From: Carposina sasakii
Taxonomy: Eukaryota > Arthropoda > Insecta > Lepidoptera > Carposinidae
Assembly (NCBI GenBank): GCA_014607495.2
Contig: CP053170.1
Coordinates: 8,618,001 to 8,682,000 of the forward strand
Length of the DNA stretch: 64,000 nucleotides
Direction of reading: 5' to 3'
Shown piece by piece: positions 20,625 to 32,043 of the stretch. Under the pieces are notes generated by a model. It was not told the origin of the DNA and made no database searches. It saw only the letters and a program-made list of their open reading frames with translations. Made by a program: the position numbers and the translations under genes. Positions within the stretch are counted from its first letter, which is position 1, and each line of letters opens with the position of its first letter.

Positions 20625-20664
20625 CAACGAGTCACACTGTAACATGTAATAGTGTGACTCGTTG
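20625..20664. repeat. 14-base-arm hairpin
   Basis: CAACGAGTCACACT and its exact inverse surround a 12-base loop. Confidence 0.7.
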
Positions 20665-21337
20665 AGAGAACTTTGTGTGTATTTATTTCTAAGTATAGCA
20701 GAAGGTTTAACTTTAAAAAACTGGTCTCTGTTTTATCTAAATACGATATGTACTTAGAACCCGAAATATTAACAAGAATAGTTAAATAAATACACATTTT
20801 CATTCAAGATGAAACCAGTAAGCATACTTAGTCCCTGGGGATAGAGTCGAGGCTCACAGCGCTAACATAGGTATAGAGAAAACAAATAGTTACTTTGAAT
20901 TTGTAATTTCAATTTCGTAATAATTTAGTTTGAGTTTGAAAACTGCTCGATTAGATTTGGATATACAAAGTAAACTTTCTAACTAAACAGTGTGTCAAAC
21001 TTCAAGTATTGGCAACAATTTCCTAGCGTATACAATATAATTGAGTCGTTCGTAGAGTATTTGTGTAGTTGTTTAGGTATTTATCCTCCTGACGACTAAT
21101 TTAAGTGTTTTACCGACAATTTGCTGTATGACAACGACAATCTTTCGCAGATGTCACATTTATTTCGTGTAATACACATATATTTTTGGTGTGTGTTCAA
21201 GTGAGTTCAATAATGGTTTAGATTCACAATTCGGTCAACTAGAAAAAGGTTTTTATAACGGTCCAGATTGTTACAGCTTATTTCAGAAAGTTTGTATTTA
21301 AGACGTGGGACAAGACAACGTCTGTCCGGTCCGCTAG

Positions 21338-21844
21338 TAGGGCCGAAACACATAAACGCGTTGCGGCGCCGCAACGCTAAAATCGGCAGTTTGCGTTGCG
21401 GCGCCGCGAAAAGGAGCGTTTTACTGTTGTACGGTCGGGTAACCATGATTTTTTAGTGTAGATAGACGTCTCTCTGCCGCTGTAAAGATAAATTATTTGA
21501 TAAGTGATTTCACAAATGCTTTTCCATGCCTTTTTTTATAAATTTGTCTATAAGTTTCGTCACTAGAATCCCACAAACAAGCGTTCTTGAATCAAAGATA
21601 TTAGTAATACATCGACATAAACGTCAGACATTTTGATTTTAAAACTGCTTCCGGGTTGATGTGTGTTGTTTTCAAGAGTAATCTCTTTGAATTGAACATC
21701 AAAATGAAATATCTTACATATACATCTCTCGTATATTTTTTTATATAGATTAATGCCATCGGCTTTCCATCCTTTTCTTTAAAGTGACGCCACTGCCGAT
21801 TTTAGCGATGCGGCGCCGTAACTCGCTTTTGTGTATTGGCCCTA
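21338..21844. mobile_element. DNA element with about 60-base imperfect terminal inverted repeats
   Basis: The left end TAGGGCCGAAACACATAAAC and right end (inverted) TAGGGCCAATACACAAAAGC both lead into GCGGCGCCGC and then CTAAAATCGGCAGT. Length is 507 bases and it is GC-rich only at its ends. No ORF is recognised. Superfamily not assigned. Confidence 0.65.
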
Positions 21845-22575
21845 ATACAGGGTTAATTTTAAAATATCAATAACCTCGCAAGATTAGGTAGCTACCATCA
21901 TAAACAACAACATTGATTTGTTCTACGAGTTTTGATAATTTGACATATATTACTTTCATACAAAAATAAATATCAATTTAATATTACCTCTAAATGTTCT
22001 TAAGTCTGTACAAAATACTGAGGCGCGCGCGATCGCGGGCGTCAACCTTTTCGTATACATAGACTTATAAATGTCACGACAGTATAATAAAAGCTTGGAA
22101 AATCATTTTTAATCAATGTATTGAGTTATGATAATACTCGTAGAACAAATGTTATTGTTTATGATTTTAGCTATCTAGTCCTGCGAGATTATTGATGTTT
22201 TTAAATTAACCCTGTATACTGACATAATAATTATGTCACCCTGTACGGTGCATGCGTATTGAAATAATGCGCTAATTAAACAACCCAATGTGTTCAATCC
22301 GATAAATAACTACCACAAATAAGGTTATGAAATCCGATATTTAGAACTGAAAATACCTATTACTAATATTTTTCCCTAAAAATGTGGAGTTTTGCGGTAG
22401 CTACTTAAAAGTTCCGGCATTAAGTCCCCAAAGTTAGTTAAATAATGGCCCAAGTTCATTACGGTCTTTTATGTTTAAGGGTTTTTTCGGACTTGGTATT
22501 AAAAACGCTGTATTCCAATTGTATATGTTTTAGGGAACTATAAGGAGTTATTCTTACTAATATATGTATTATAAA

Positions 22576-22917
22576 CTAGTGGACGCGGGCGACTCCGTCC
22601 GCGTGGACTACAGAAAAAAAAAATATCGAAATTATCCGGGATAAAAACATTTTCCCGGGATAAAAAGTAGCCTATATGTTAAGTGGGACCTATCACAATA
22701 TATTGCTGAAAACTACCTATACATCGAAATTGGTTCAGCCGTTTCTGAGATTAGCGTGCACAAACGCACAGACAAACAGACAAACCGACAAACAGAAAAA
22801 ATCCAAAAATCATTGTTTTGGGTACTATTGCGTTGATAAAGGTATTCTATAATATTTTTTCTTATATATCTTCCATGTACAGACAGCGATCCGTTACATT
22901 TTTATTATATGTATAGA
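22576..22917 (-). mobile_element. Helitron-like non-autonomous element, longer form
   Basis: On the minus strand it runs from TCTATACATATAATAAAAATG to the hairpin and CTAG end at 22576. It carries an extra segment (ACGGATCGCTGTCTGTACAT) also seen in the copy at 29025-29343. Confidence 0.7.
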
Positions 22918-22919
22918 TG

Positions 22920-23090
22920 AGAAAGTGACTCTTTCTGTCTGTAGGTATGTCTGTCTGACTTTCACACCAAAACTACTAAACCGATTGAAATGAAATTCGG
23001 TACACAGACAGTCTAGAGAATAAGAGAAAGGATACATGCTACTTTTTATCCCGGGAAAAATCTTCTAGATTTCATCGTGACTGTCGAACG
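22920..23090 (+). repeat. Second Helitron-like family (CTGTCTGTCTGACTTTCAC type)
   Basis: The body CACCAAAACTACTAAACCG and CTTTTTATCCCGGG is typical of a second, very common lepidopteran Helitron-like family. Partial relatives occur at 17780-17905, 43198-43335 and 63437-63720. Confidence 0.5.
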
Positions 23091-24410
23091 TGATTAAAGA
23101 TTGAGCCAATGTCTAATGATAATAATGTGGTGGTAAATGTAATTAAATTATTCTCTGATTTACGGCTTCTACATTAAATAATAGATTAAAATAAACTTAA
23201 AGCCTACCTCGTATATGTGGCAATATACTGAATACCTATACATAAATGATTTGTTTAAATCAGGAAATTGTCAACAAAAACCAATACCATAGAAAATTGA
23301 CAAAACCCCAGATGTGAATGAACCTTAATATGATCATTCGTAACTAAGAAAACGGCGCACGTTGATTTATTTAGAAAATTTAAGACAAATTTTCTTGTTA
23401 AATTTGAGATATTCCTTGCGAAATATTATCTATTTCGTGGCGGTATCGTTTGATGAACCTCAAGTGTATTTTAAGATGGTAATTCGTAAACTTTCCACAA
23501 ACTGTAATTTGGTAAAACAGATTTTATTAACAAAAGCTTTTTGGTTTAAACTTGGATGGTTGAGGGAGTACAGCTTATTGTTTTTAGATCTAGTATCAAG
23601 TTTACTAATTGTTAGGGTTTTGAGATATTCTACTGAAGGTCTGTTTTGTTCATCGAAATAAATATGCTAATATTTAATTAGTATTCAGATAGCTTAGTGA
23701 TGGTTTGTTCACTTCCCATGAATATGCAGTCGGCTAGATATGAAAATGATAAATTGAATAAGTACTAAAGTAACTTATTAACTACGAATGTTTGTTACCC
23801 TCGCACGCAAATTTCACTGAATAGGTTTTGATGAAACTTTGCAATGGCATTATTGTTTATTTATCAATAGTACATTAGGCACATATTCACGGGAGCGAAA
23901 GTTGCGAGCATCCGATAGTAATATTTTCAACTTTGGTGTCCGAGAAACAATAAACATTTTCTCTATTTTCTCTTCTTGCATCAGAATATTCAATAATCCT
24001 TAAAATCTTTAAATTGAGCCGTAAACACTTAAAGAGAAAGTCAATTAATATGATAATATAAATCGAAGTTCACCATTTTAACGTTACTCGATATTTTCCG
24101 AGAAACCTGTTGATTGAAGCAATATAGTGGTGAAATGAGAGAGAGGTATTAGATCTTAAAGCGTCAAAGATTTGAATGGCATAAACATAAAAAATGTATT
24201 CACATAAAAAAGGTAAAAAAAAGCTATGAACCTTAGTAGAAAGAAAACATTGAATGTGATTTGGGATAACAATAGGGACAACCTAGTACCTAACTAAAGA
24301 AAAAAAGGTACAAAAAATTCTTTTAAATATCAATAATGCAATGTTAGAAATTGAATATAACTTTTTAAAGTAGCTATTAAGTATTATAAAATTATTAATA
24401 AAGAAAATGG

Positions 24411-24455
24411 AAAATAATTCTTCACCCGAATGGGAATCGAACCCACGACCACTTT
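24411..24455 (-). repeat. tRNA-like SINE fragment
   Basis: Only the B-box half (GTGGGTTCGATTCCCATTC then GGGTGAAGAAT) of the 31886-31980 family is present. Confidence 0.5.
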
Positions 24456-24594
24456 TAAATATCAATAATGCAATTTTACCATCTCTTTTCTAAATTACAT
24501 ATTAACTATTATTATATTAGTTATTAAGTATCTACGTATAAAAAGCTCAATATTTTATTCTACTTTTACGTATACGTACATTATTGAGAAATTA

Positions 24595-25213
24595 TTGAAA
24601 TTCTGTGAAACTTATGCTGCTCGACACGGTTTGAGGTATAATGAAAAGAAAAGTGAATTTCTTCTATTTAAAGGAACTAACAAAGAGCCTATGGCTGTAC
24701 CCAAAGTAATGTTGAATGGAACACCTCTAAGGCGTGTTAAGCAATTTAAGTACCTTGGCCACATTGTAACAGATGATCTAAAGGATGAGCAGGACATTGA
24801 AAGGGAACGCAGGGCATTATCAGTTCGAGGCAATGTGTTGGCTCATATATTCGCGCGTTGTACCGTGGGTGTCAAGCTTACGCTGTTCATGGCATACTGC
24901 CAAAATTTTTACACATGCGCACTATGGACCAACTTTACATATCGCAAGCTCGGAGTTTATGATGCCCTGCGGGTCCAATACAATAACACCCTGAGGGTAT
25001 TGTTGACGCTCCCCGCGCTTCTGTAGCGCGTCTGGCATGTTTGCGGATGCTGAGTTGGATGACTTCTACGCCATCATGCGCAAGAAAAGCCTGTCGGTGG
25101 TGCGCAGATTGCGGGGAAGCTCCAACGAGATCCTGAGGATGATAGCAGACAGGATGGACGCGGCTGTTCTCGAGCGGTTCACCGATTTACACGTAAAATG
25201 TGGTAATCGGTGA
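24595..25213 (+). pseudogene. Non-LTR retrotransposon reverse transcriptase fragment (3' end)
   Basis: The open stretch 24595-25026 reads GLRYNEKKSEFLLFKG, LNGTPLRRVKQFKYLGHIV and ALRVQYNNTLRVLLTLP, matching the thumb and C-terminal region of LINE reverse transcriptases. One extra base near 25010 (run of C) shifts the frame. The second frame continues SASGMFADAELDDFYAIMRK and ends at a stop near 25213. The catalytic palm is missing, so this is a dead 5'-truncated copy. Clade uncertain, possibly RTE-like. Confidence 0.75.
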
Positions 25214-25673
25214 GCAGCCTGCTATATACATACATTTTTTATATATTTTAATAATTGATATATATTATGCAATTTACTAACATTGACATAAGATCTTGTA
25301 ATACTAACAAACTATGGACTCATTTGTCTGTGAATAAATATATATTTTTTTTATTTTATTTATTTATTATACAATAAGACGAAAAACCGTCTGTACCTAT
25401 CATCATACCCGTAACACAGATCAATTACTTCGAATTCCCAAAAATTGTTCCAGGTCTTTAAATACAATCAATGTACTAAACTTAAAGTTACGAGTACATC
25501 AATTTAATTACCATCAACTTATAATAAGAATTTAATGAATGTGGATGAGGCGAAAGAAGTATTTTTGGAACGTACTAAATGGCGGTCTGTAGTCTCTGCC
25601 TACCCCTATGGGACATAGGTGTGAATTTATGTATGTATGTATGTAATTTATTAATTCTAACGTCGGAACTCAC

Positions 25674-26499
25674 CAGGTAATTCCAGGAAGTTGGAAGTCC
25701 TCCGCTGCCGACCTCGCATTGTGTTCTGGAAGTTGAGCGGCCCGATGTCCTCGACTGAATCGCAATTAGACACTGTCGACTCTCTTGACCCTCTTCTGCT
25801 GGCCAAATAAGCCAGACCTCCCTTCATAGACCCTCGTCTCATTGGCGAGCAGGGTCTACTTATGCTGGTCGATCGCGTTTGAGGCGTGTCTTCTGTCATA
25901 TCCGTCAAATCTGACGTGGATTTTCGGCAGATTCTCGACGATATTGTCGTGGCTTCGTCATCCGCGTCGTGTATGATAGCTGATGGAGTTCCAGACATCG
26001 CGTCGACGGAATCATCCGTGTGACTGGACACTATGCTTGGCGACGCTACTAGTCTTGGAGAGTTGACTGTGGAGGTGGAACCGTACAGCTTTCTGGTGCG
26101 GTTGGGAGACACATAGCCAGGGTTCGTGTGTATATGAACCGGAGGGGGCTTGGGAGACCGAGATTTCTCCCTCCGACTGTGCTTTAAGGATGCGGAGTAA
26201 TGCAAAGGACCATGTGGTGCTCTTTCATAGCATGGACTGGATCGTCCTGAGGGGGACTTTTGGGGGAAATTGAAATGCCTCGGGCTCATTGGACTTCTGT
26301 GGCCGTGTGCTATTGGAGACTTTGGGGGCTGGTTGTGCTTCTCATAGCTGCAGCCTGATTGGGGAGTATAGTAACCGGATGACGAGGTACTGGATGTGAT
26401 GGAAGGGCTTTTTTGGGGGAAGACGAAGTGTCGGGGGGATTTGGGTGTATGGGGTTTGGGGGACACCGGAGGATATCCCCCGGGACTGTTTACCGCCAT
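25674..26499 (-). CDS. Rgk: RGK-family small GTPase, first coding exon (N-terminal extension)
   Basis: This exon encodes residues 1-275 of an RGK-type Ras-like GTPase. In animals these proteins bind voltage-gated calcium channels and the cytoskeleton at the membrane. The start ATG (26497-26499) has a good context (CAAAATGG) and an in-frame TGA 9 bases upstream. The donor GTGAGT begins at 25673 and leaves phase 1. The product is Ser/Pro-rich and basic, with two near-identical motifs SPRHFxFPQKSPS at residues 21-33 and 72-84 and many SP/TP sites, so it is probably disordered and phosphorylated. It ends RQRRTSNFLELP and continues in frame to the exon at 19591. Family assignment rests on the joined exons; which paralogue it is remains inference. 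Confidence 0.85.
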
Positions 26500-26546
26500 T
26501 TTGCACAATCACTTTCACATTAAGCCACTCATTTCACTGCGATCAC
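26500..26546 (-). other. 5' UTR part of the first coding exon, with splice acceptor and short uORF
   Basis: A pyrimidine-rich tract ending TTTTCAG directly precedes 26546 on the minus strand, so the coding exon is not the first exon of the transcript. The 47-base leader carries a five-codon upstream ORF (ATG AGT GGC TTA ATG TGA) that ends before the true start and could reduce translation. The upstream non-coding exon was not located with confidence. Confidence 0.7.
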
Positions 26547-26820
26547 CTGAAAATAAATAAAAAAGAGTTTAATTATGTGTTTCTATGGTCGTAGCTTTTT
26601 AGGATTTTAGGGGGTAAATGCCTAAGCTTGAAACTTGGATAAATATAAAAATCAGCACCTATTAATATAGGTACCTAAGTACTTTTTTATATTAGGTAAA
26701 AATGAAACTCTCACACCCAACAACAGATATAATGTATTATAATTAGGATAGAATTAAATATCAAAATTGACCTGATGTGAGATAATTTGATGATGTAAAG
26801 CATTGTAAGTATAGCTTACA

Positions 26821-26886
26821 GGCGGCAGTATAGTCATATCAATGTATCCCACAGACGGCAATATACTCATATCGACGTGTCCCACA
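26821..26886. repeat. Imperfect tandem repeat, about 33-base unit x2
   Basis: GGCGGCAGTATAGTCATATC and GACGGCAATATACTCATATC each lead to a (C/T)GTXTCCCACA end. It lies about 280 bases upstream of the RGK acceptor. Confidence 0.65.
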
Positions 26887-27572
26887 TCTCCGTATCATCG
26901 TAATAAACAAAATAAATATTTGTCCAAATAATACGCCTTTCTGAAATATCACATTTGTCAGGGATTTTTCAAAAGCGCCTCAACATCACAGCCAGGTAAT
27001 ATTGCCCTGAATATCACAAAGGATTAACATAGAAACCCTTCATGTCAAAATGACGGCGAAAAAATAATAATCTTCACGCAGAGATAAACTCGAATGGACT
27101 TCCCCTGCCCGATACGAAAAAAACCTCTTCATTATAACACGTGTTAGTCAAAAGTCAACCAAAACCCACATTTATACAGTTTACAATCCTTTAGAGCTTG
27201 ATTCGCGAGCATTTAACTTGAATTTGAACCAGAATCATCAGCTTAGAGTTGTAAATGCTGTGCTGTTTTCCTACCTGTTGCGCGTTACCCACCATAATAT
27301 AATGAATACCTACGGTACTCAACGTCTGGGTACTGAGAATGGGCGAAGATTTATGTACAGAAAATATAAACGGAAAAGTGGGTATGTAATTTGCACACTT
27401 TTGCCCAACCTCCTTAGAGATAATAGGCGTGACTATATGTATGTAGGTATGTATAGAGAGAAAACGAAATGAAGATATTTAAAGCAGTCCATAGTTAGTT
27501 TTACTTGGCATTTTCCATTATTGAGGCCATTGTACGTTTTCCATAAATTAAGAATTTTGTAAATTGTAATTT

Positions 27573-28773
27573 TATATATACATATAATAAAAATGTAACG
27601 GGTCACTGTCTATACATGGAAGATATATGAGAAAAAGATGCCTTAATCAACGCAATAGTAGGGGAGACCGGGGATAGTTGACCAATTTTCAGCTTAGAGG
27701 TGTCTATTTTTTTATTTACAGTTAATTATTTTAAAAACAGGTACAGTTATTAGATTGACTATTAAGCTTTGGAAATAAGTGGAAAAATGCACGTTATTCA
27801 TTATGATATGGAGTACAAACCAGGCTTGGGGTAGGTTGAGTATTCATCTGGGGTAAAGTGAATAATGACGTTAAAAGGGCAAAATTTAAAAGAAAATAGT
27901 ATAAAATACACAAAAATGTTTAGAAAATTATTAATTAAATCCAATAGACGGTTTTTCGCAACTTTGTTTAAACACAATAAAATTCAAGTTAAAAAAATAA
28001 AACAATCAATTCAAGTACATACCCAAAACAAACAAAGTATTAATTTATTAAGTATTTCAAACAAAACGAGATAACTTGTTATAACCTTTAACTATTTGGT
28101 AATAAAAAATCTCGTGTAACTACATAATGAAATTATATTTGTTATTTGGTAATAGTCATAATATATATAGGTCAACCAGCCCCATTATACATTAGTCTAC
28201 TAGCCCCGAACCACCTTTAATTTTTTTTTTTTATCAAGGGCCATAACCTCAAAACTGTGTCCAAATCAAATAGAATAAACTTAAAAAAAAAACATGAATC
28301 AAACATTCGTTACAATCAATGATCATGAATAAATAGGCATTATTACAAATACCATTACGACAAAAATAGTTACTAGCATGTGTTCTTTTTCAATATTACA
28401 TTCTTTTTCTCAAGCGACTTGCGTGTGCAACGTCGCCTTTTTGGTGATTGAGCGGGGGTCAGTGACGGACTCTTGTGCATCACTGGTTGCCTTAAAGCTA
28501 TTGCACCGAATGAGTTTTTGACAGTTAGTCTACATACCCCTATAGTCAACTATCCCGGTCTCCCCTACCCAAAAGAATGTTTTTTGGAATTTTTGTCTGT
28601 GTTTGTGCACGCTAATATCAGAAACATAATGCAGTTTTTAGGAATATATTGTGACAGGTCCCACTTAAAATATAGGCTATTTTTTATCCCGGGAAAATGT
28701 TTTTATCCCGGATAATTACGACAATTTTATTTCTTCTTTAGTCCATGCAGACGGAGTCGCTGCCGTCCTCTAG
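27573..28773 (+). mobile_element. Helitron-like element split by a DNA transposon
   Basis: The left part (27573-27660) and right part (28566-28773) join into one Helitron-like copy of the 22576 type. The break carries the 905-base element 27661-28565. The 3' end has CTAG at 28770-28773. Confidence 0.7.
27661..28565. mobile_element. 905-base DNA element with 22-base terminal inverted repeats
   Basis: The left end is GGGGAGACCGGGGATAGTTG. The right end is its inverse with one base fewer. It is flanked by TA on both sides inside a Helitron-like element, so the target was TA. It has no transposase-like ORF and is therefore non-autonomous, probably of the Tc1/mariner/pogo superfamily (inference from TA only). 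Confidence 0.75.
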
Positions 28774-28887
28774 TCTATAATATTTATGTAGTCGTACAAG
28801 TTTAGACACGGTCGTATTCCCAAATAGGGGGGTAGCCAGAAATGCAGGGCCGCGAAGGTCATCCCACAGCCACGTGCAGCAGAACGG

Positions 28888-29480
28888 CATAGAAGAATAA
28901 AATGTAGACATAGAGTGCTCATGTCATACTAACATTTTCGATGCACCATTAGACTTTTCGGTGCCTCACAATTCCAGTCCTTGACACTTAGAGTGCATTA
29001 CTATACGTTACAATATATTAGTAACTAGACTTCGTCCGCGTGGACTACAGAAAAAACAAAATGTCGAAATTATCCGGGATAAAAATATTCTCCCGGGATA
29101 AAAAGTGGCCTATATGTTAAGTGGGACCTGTCACAATATATTCCTGAAAACTGCATAGAAATCGGTTCAGCCGTTTTTGAGATTAGCGTGCACAAACGCA
29201 CAGACAAACCGACAAACAGACAAAAATTACAAAAATCATCTTTTTGGGTCCTATTGCGTTGATAAAGGTCTCCTATAATATTTTTTGTTATATATCTTCC
29301 ATGTACAGACAGCGATCCGTCACTTTTTTATTATATGTATAGATGTAGTACATTACTACACATTACACTAATAGAATCTAAGTGTCAATGACTGGAATTG
29401 TAAGGCACCGAAAAGTCTAATGGTGCATCGAAACTGTTAGTATGACATGAGCACTCTATGACATCTTATTACTCTATGAT
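28888..29480. mobile_element. Foldback MITE carrying a Helitron-like insertion
   Basis: The arms 28909-28992 and 29377-29460 are inverted repeats with few mismatches (CATAGAGTGCTCATGTCATAC, TTTTCGGTGCC, GACACTTAGA). Outer ends ATAGA and TCTAT extend to about 28888 and 29480. The Helitron-like copy 29025-29343 lies inside. The whole foldback in turn splits a (CATA)n-associated repeat (28805-28887 and 29481-29530). Confidence 0.72.
29025..29343 (-). mobile_element. Helitron-like element nested in a foldback
   Basis: It has the same structure as 22576-22917 and lies in the loop between the arms of the foldback element at 28888-29480. Confidence 0.7.
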
Positions 29481-30050
29481 AACAGGGTCAGATGTAAAAG
29501 ACCAGTGACAAGTTGCTAGCTCATCGCCTATGGTTATTATTTAGGATCAATAAACCTTCGTCAATAATAATTTACACGTATAAATAATTTCATATAATGA
29601 AATAAAGGATTATAGGGATATATTAGAAACACTGTTCTAACGAAGGAAGCCGCGTTGGTCTAAGGTTCTAACCGCTGATTTTTAGAACATACACATTGTT
29701 ATAGTGAATTTGCGTTGATATGCCTTTGAGAAATTTTCAGCATAATATGTTTGCCAAAGTCTAGCAATGTTAGTAGTATACTAAAAGATTTTACGTCTAA
29801 TGCAACGGTGATAAAGCTGATGTTTGCGGTGCTCATCCGGTGGCCATTCCGGCTGACTGCTTCGGCTATATTGTTTCTGGAGACTGTCCATTTGTAGAGG
29901 CATAAGCGTTTTATATAACGTTAATTACAGGTAAATCCTTTCACCTTATGTAGCGAAGTTTTTAAGATCCAAGCTTACATAGGGACAGACAGCGGGAAGC
30001 GACTTTGTTTTATAATACTCGTATGTAGTGATTTTGTCCTTTCCTTATTT

Positions 30051-30462
30051 CACTATGGGTGCGCCCACCACCGGGCCCTACACCCCCCATTGACCCTCGG
30101 ATCTGATAAGATAACTCATAACTGCGAAAACAGGCACTTGCACTAACTACAATCGCCACGAGAAACCAGATGACAAGAGACCAGATGGGTAATGTGTTGG
30201 GTTTTAGAGTTTCATAATAATCAGTGGTTTACTAATTTACTAATTTCTATAATCCTGAGGATGCCACGGTTGTTGGCGAAACATATGTAGATTATTAATT
30301 TAGTTTTTGATTTCGGAATAGTGCGATGTATTGTCTTGCATGCCAGGTGCTTGGATTTGGTTTCTCGTGGCGATTGTGCAAGTGCCTGTTTTCGCATTTA
30401 TGAGTTATCAGATCCGAGGGTCAGTAGAGGGTGTAGGGCCGTGGGTGGGCGCACCCATAGTG
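30051..30462. repeat. Second copy of the palindromic element, diverged
   Basis: It has the same order: left arm (shortened by a deletion), the hammerhead-like loop, right arm and tail. The arms have diverged more from each other than in the first copy. A right-arm fragment lies at 33722-33789. Confidence 0.8.
30249..30295 (+). ncRNA. Candidate hammerhead-type ribozyme motif, second copy
   Basis: Every paired and core segment of the 20228-20274 motif is identical here although the surrounding arms have diverged. Confidence 0.5.
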
Positions 30463-31487
30463 AATGTTTGAACTTCCGAATTATAACGCCTAATACAATT
30501 TCATTTACTTTTCTTATTTGTTTGTTCCCCCGCTCTCGACATATACTTAAGCCAGCCTAAGTTAAATGCCAAAGATCCAAACACCTCGGCTCTGATCTAA
30601 TTTGTCTTTCCGGAGGCGTTAGTGTATAGGTAGATATCACGTCAGACTGTCTCAATTGATTACGGAAGCAGTGAGACGTGAAGGTGATAGGTATACGCTG
30701 ACCTTTTAGCGACGGCCCCTTTTGGGCAAGCTTGAAGGAATTTTGTAGAAAAAAGAAATAATTTTTTTATGCAAAATGTTTGAACTTCAGTTTGATCAAA
30801 ACTGATACTTGCTAGGCTGGCGATTTTCTTTATATTAAAATCTCGTCCTATTCCTATGTAGGGTCAGCACTTACGGTTATATAAAAAACTCATGTGTACA
30901 ATAAAAAAAATGTGTACAATAAGAATACTAAGAGTACTTAGAACTCTGTATAATTTAAAAAAAAATTACTTCTATCATTTTATAAATATTCAAAAAGCTA
31001 CTACAATTTTATTAATGTAGGTGTCTGTGGAATACTTTGATGACGTCTTCATCTTAAATAAATCCAAAAACAATGATATAGGGGGAAAAGTCGCTGAGCA
31101 AAATTATAAGCGTACGACAATCTTTTTCAAGTCACGTTTCACGAAGATATTACTATAATATTGATTATTAACAGAACATCCACAGATTCAAGTTCACTAT
31201 AATTTTAAGACACGTCACTAGATAGGTGTATAAACAAACGTTACGTGTCTGTGTAAAACAACGTTTAAAACAACTAATCTACACTGAAGCCGGCAAAAAA
31301 TGTTTACACCAGACACGTAAATATTTAGAACGAGTGATCGTTGTTTGGAATTGAAAGTTTTTTCTTGTCTGTTTTCTGGCCGCATGAACATGAAATCTGA
31401 AATGAAATGAGACACGTTTAGATTTTTCCTCGAGTGTTTCGACCAATTTATTAGATATATATTAGGGCGCGACTAAGTTAAATTATC

Positions 31488-31785
31488 CTGTTCTGATGCA
31501 AGAATTCACTGGAGCACATTAGCTGCATTCATTTCTTCCAGGCAAGTCGTAAGAGTTTGATAGTGCTACCAACAGATGTTATTCATTCATCTGGTAGAGA
31601 ATCTTCCAGGCAAGTCGTAAGAGTTGACAAAGGAACTCGGGCATTCTCTCAAGGTGATAAGGTAGCAACTTATCATGATCATGAACATTTGACCCCACTG
31701 TACTAAACGAGGCTGTTGGATCTCTCTCATGATCCTGCAGTTCTGGCCACCCCATTTCAGGAACACACCCGTGTCAATATGTATG
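31488..31785 (-). repeat. (CATA)n-associated repeat with internal duplication
   Basis: This copy contains a repeated segment TTCCAGGCAAGTCGTAAGAG about 66 bases apart. Confidence 0.6.
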
Positions 31786-31885
31786 TTAATTTAATTAAAA
31801 CAATTACCTACAGTTGTTATTGACAGTGTGACAGTTTAAAAAATCCAAGACCTACACCTGTTCATCGAGACTAAGAATAGAGATA

Positions 31886-31980
31886 TTATAAAAAATTCTT
31901 CACCCGAGTGGAAATCGAACCCACGACCACTGCATACCGTGCTAGTTGCTCTAACCACTGAGCTACCCCCACAACTCTTT
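31886..31980 (-). repeat. tRNA-like SINE head or tRNA pseudogene
   Basis: The minus strand reads GGGGGTAGCTCAGTGG (A box) and GTGGGTTCGATTTCCACTC (B box), then GGGTGAAGAATTTTT. Paired acceptor stems are poor and the 3' part (GGGTGAAGAAT) recurs at 24411-24455 and near 62540, so a second tRNA-derived SINE family is more likely than a real tRNA gene. Confidence 0.6.
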
Positions 31981-32043
31981 CACCAACCTTGAGTATAAAA
32001 CAATATCCAATATGCAGAATATCCGGAAATTATGTACGAGTAA

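Larger units (their letters stand above)
19592..25673. other. Intron of the RGK gene between exons 1 and 2
   Basis: Contents are the large palindrome with a hammerhead-like loop (19989-20449), an inverted-repeat DNA element (21338-21844), Helitron-like copies (22576-22917, 22920-23090) and a LINE fragment (24595-25213). The stretch 23100-24270 is AT-rich with no feature I can name. Confidence 0.7.

Noticed and set aside
23362..23661. 99-codon open frame on the plus strand
   Set aside because: Leu/Ile/Phe-rich composition typical of translated AT-rich noncoding DNA; no ATG start; no recognisable motif.
27865..28074. Lys/Asn-rich 69-codon frame
   Set aside because: It lies inside the 905-base non-autonomous element; composition is that of AT-rich filler and there is no transposase motif.
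30321..30560. 79-codon frame on the plus strand
   Set aside because: It lies within the right arm of the palindromic repeat and is not kept open in the sister copy.
31886..31980. Functional tRNA gene
   Set aside because: The A and B boxes are present, but a clean cloverleaf with paired acceptor stem could not be drawn and partial copies occur elsewhere, so a SINE head is more likely.
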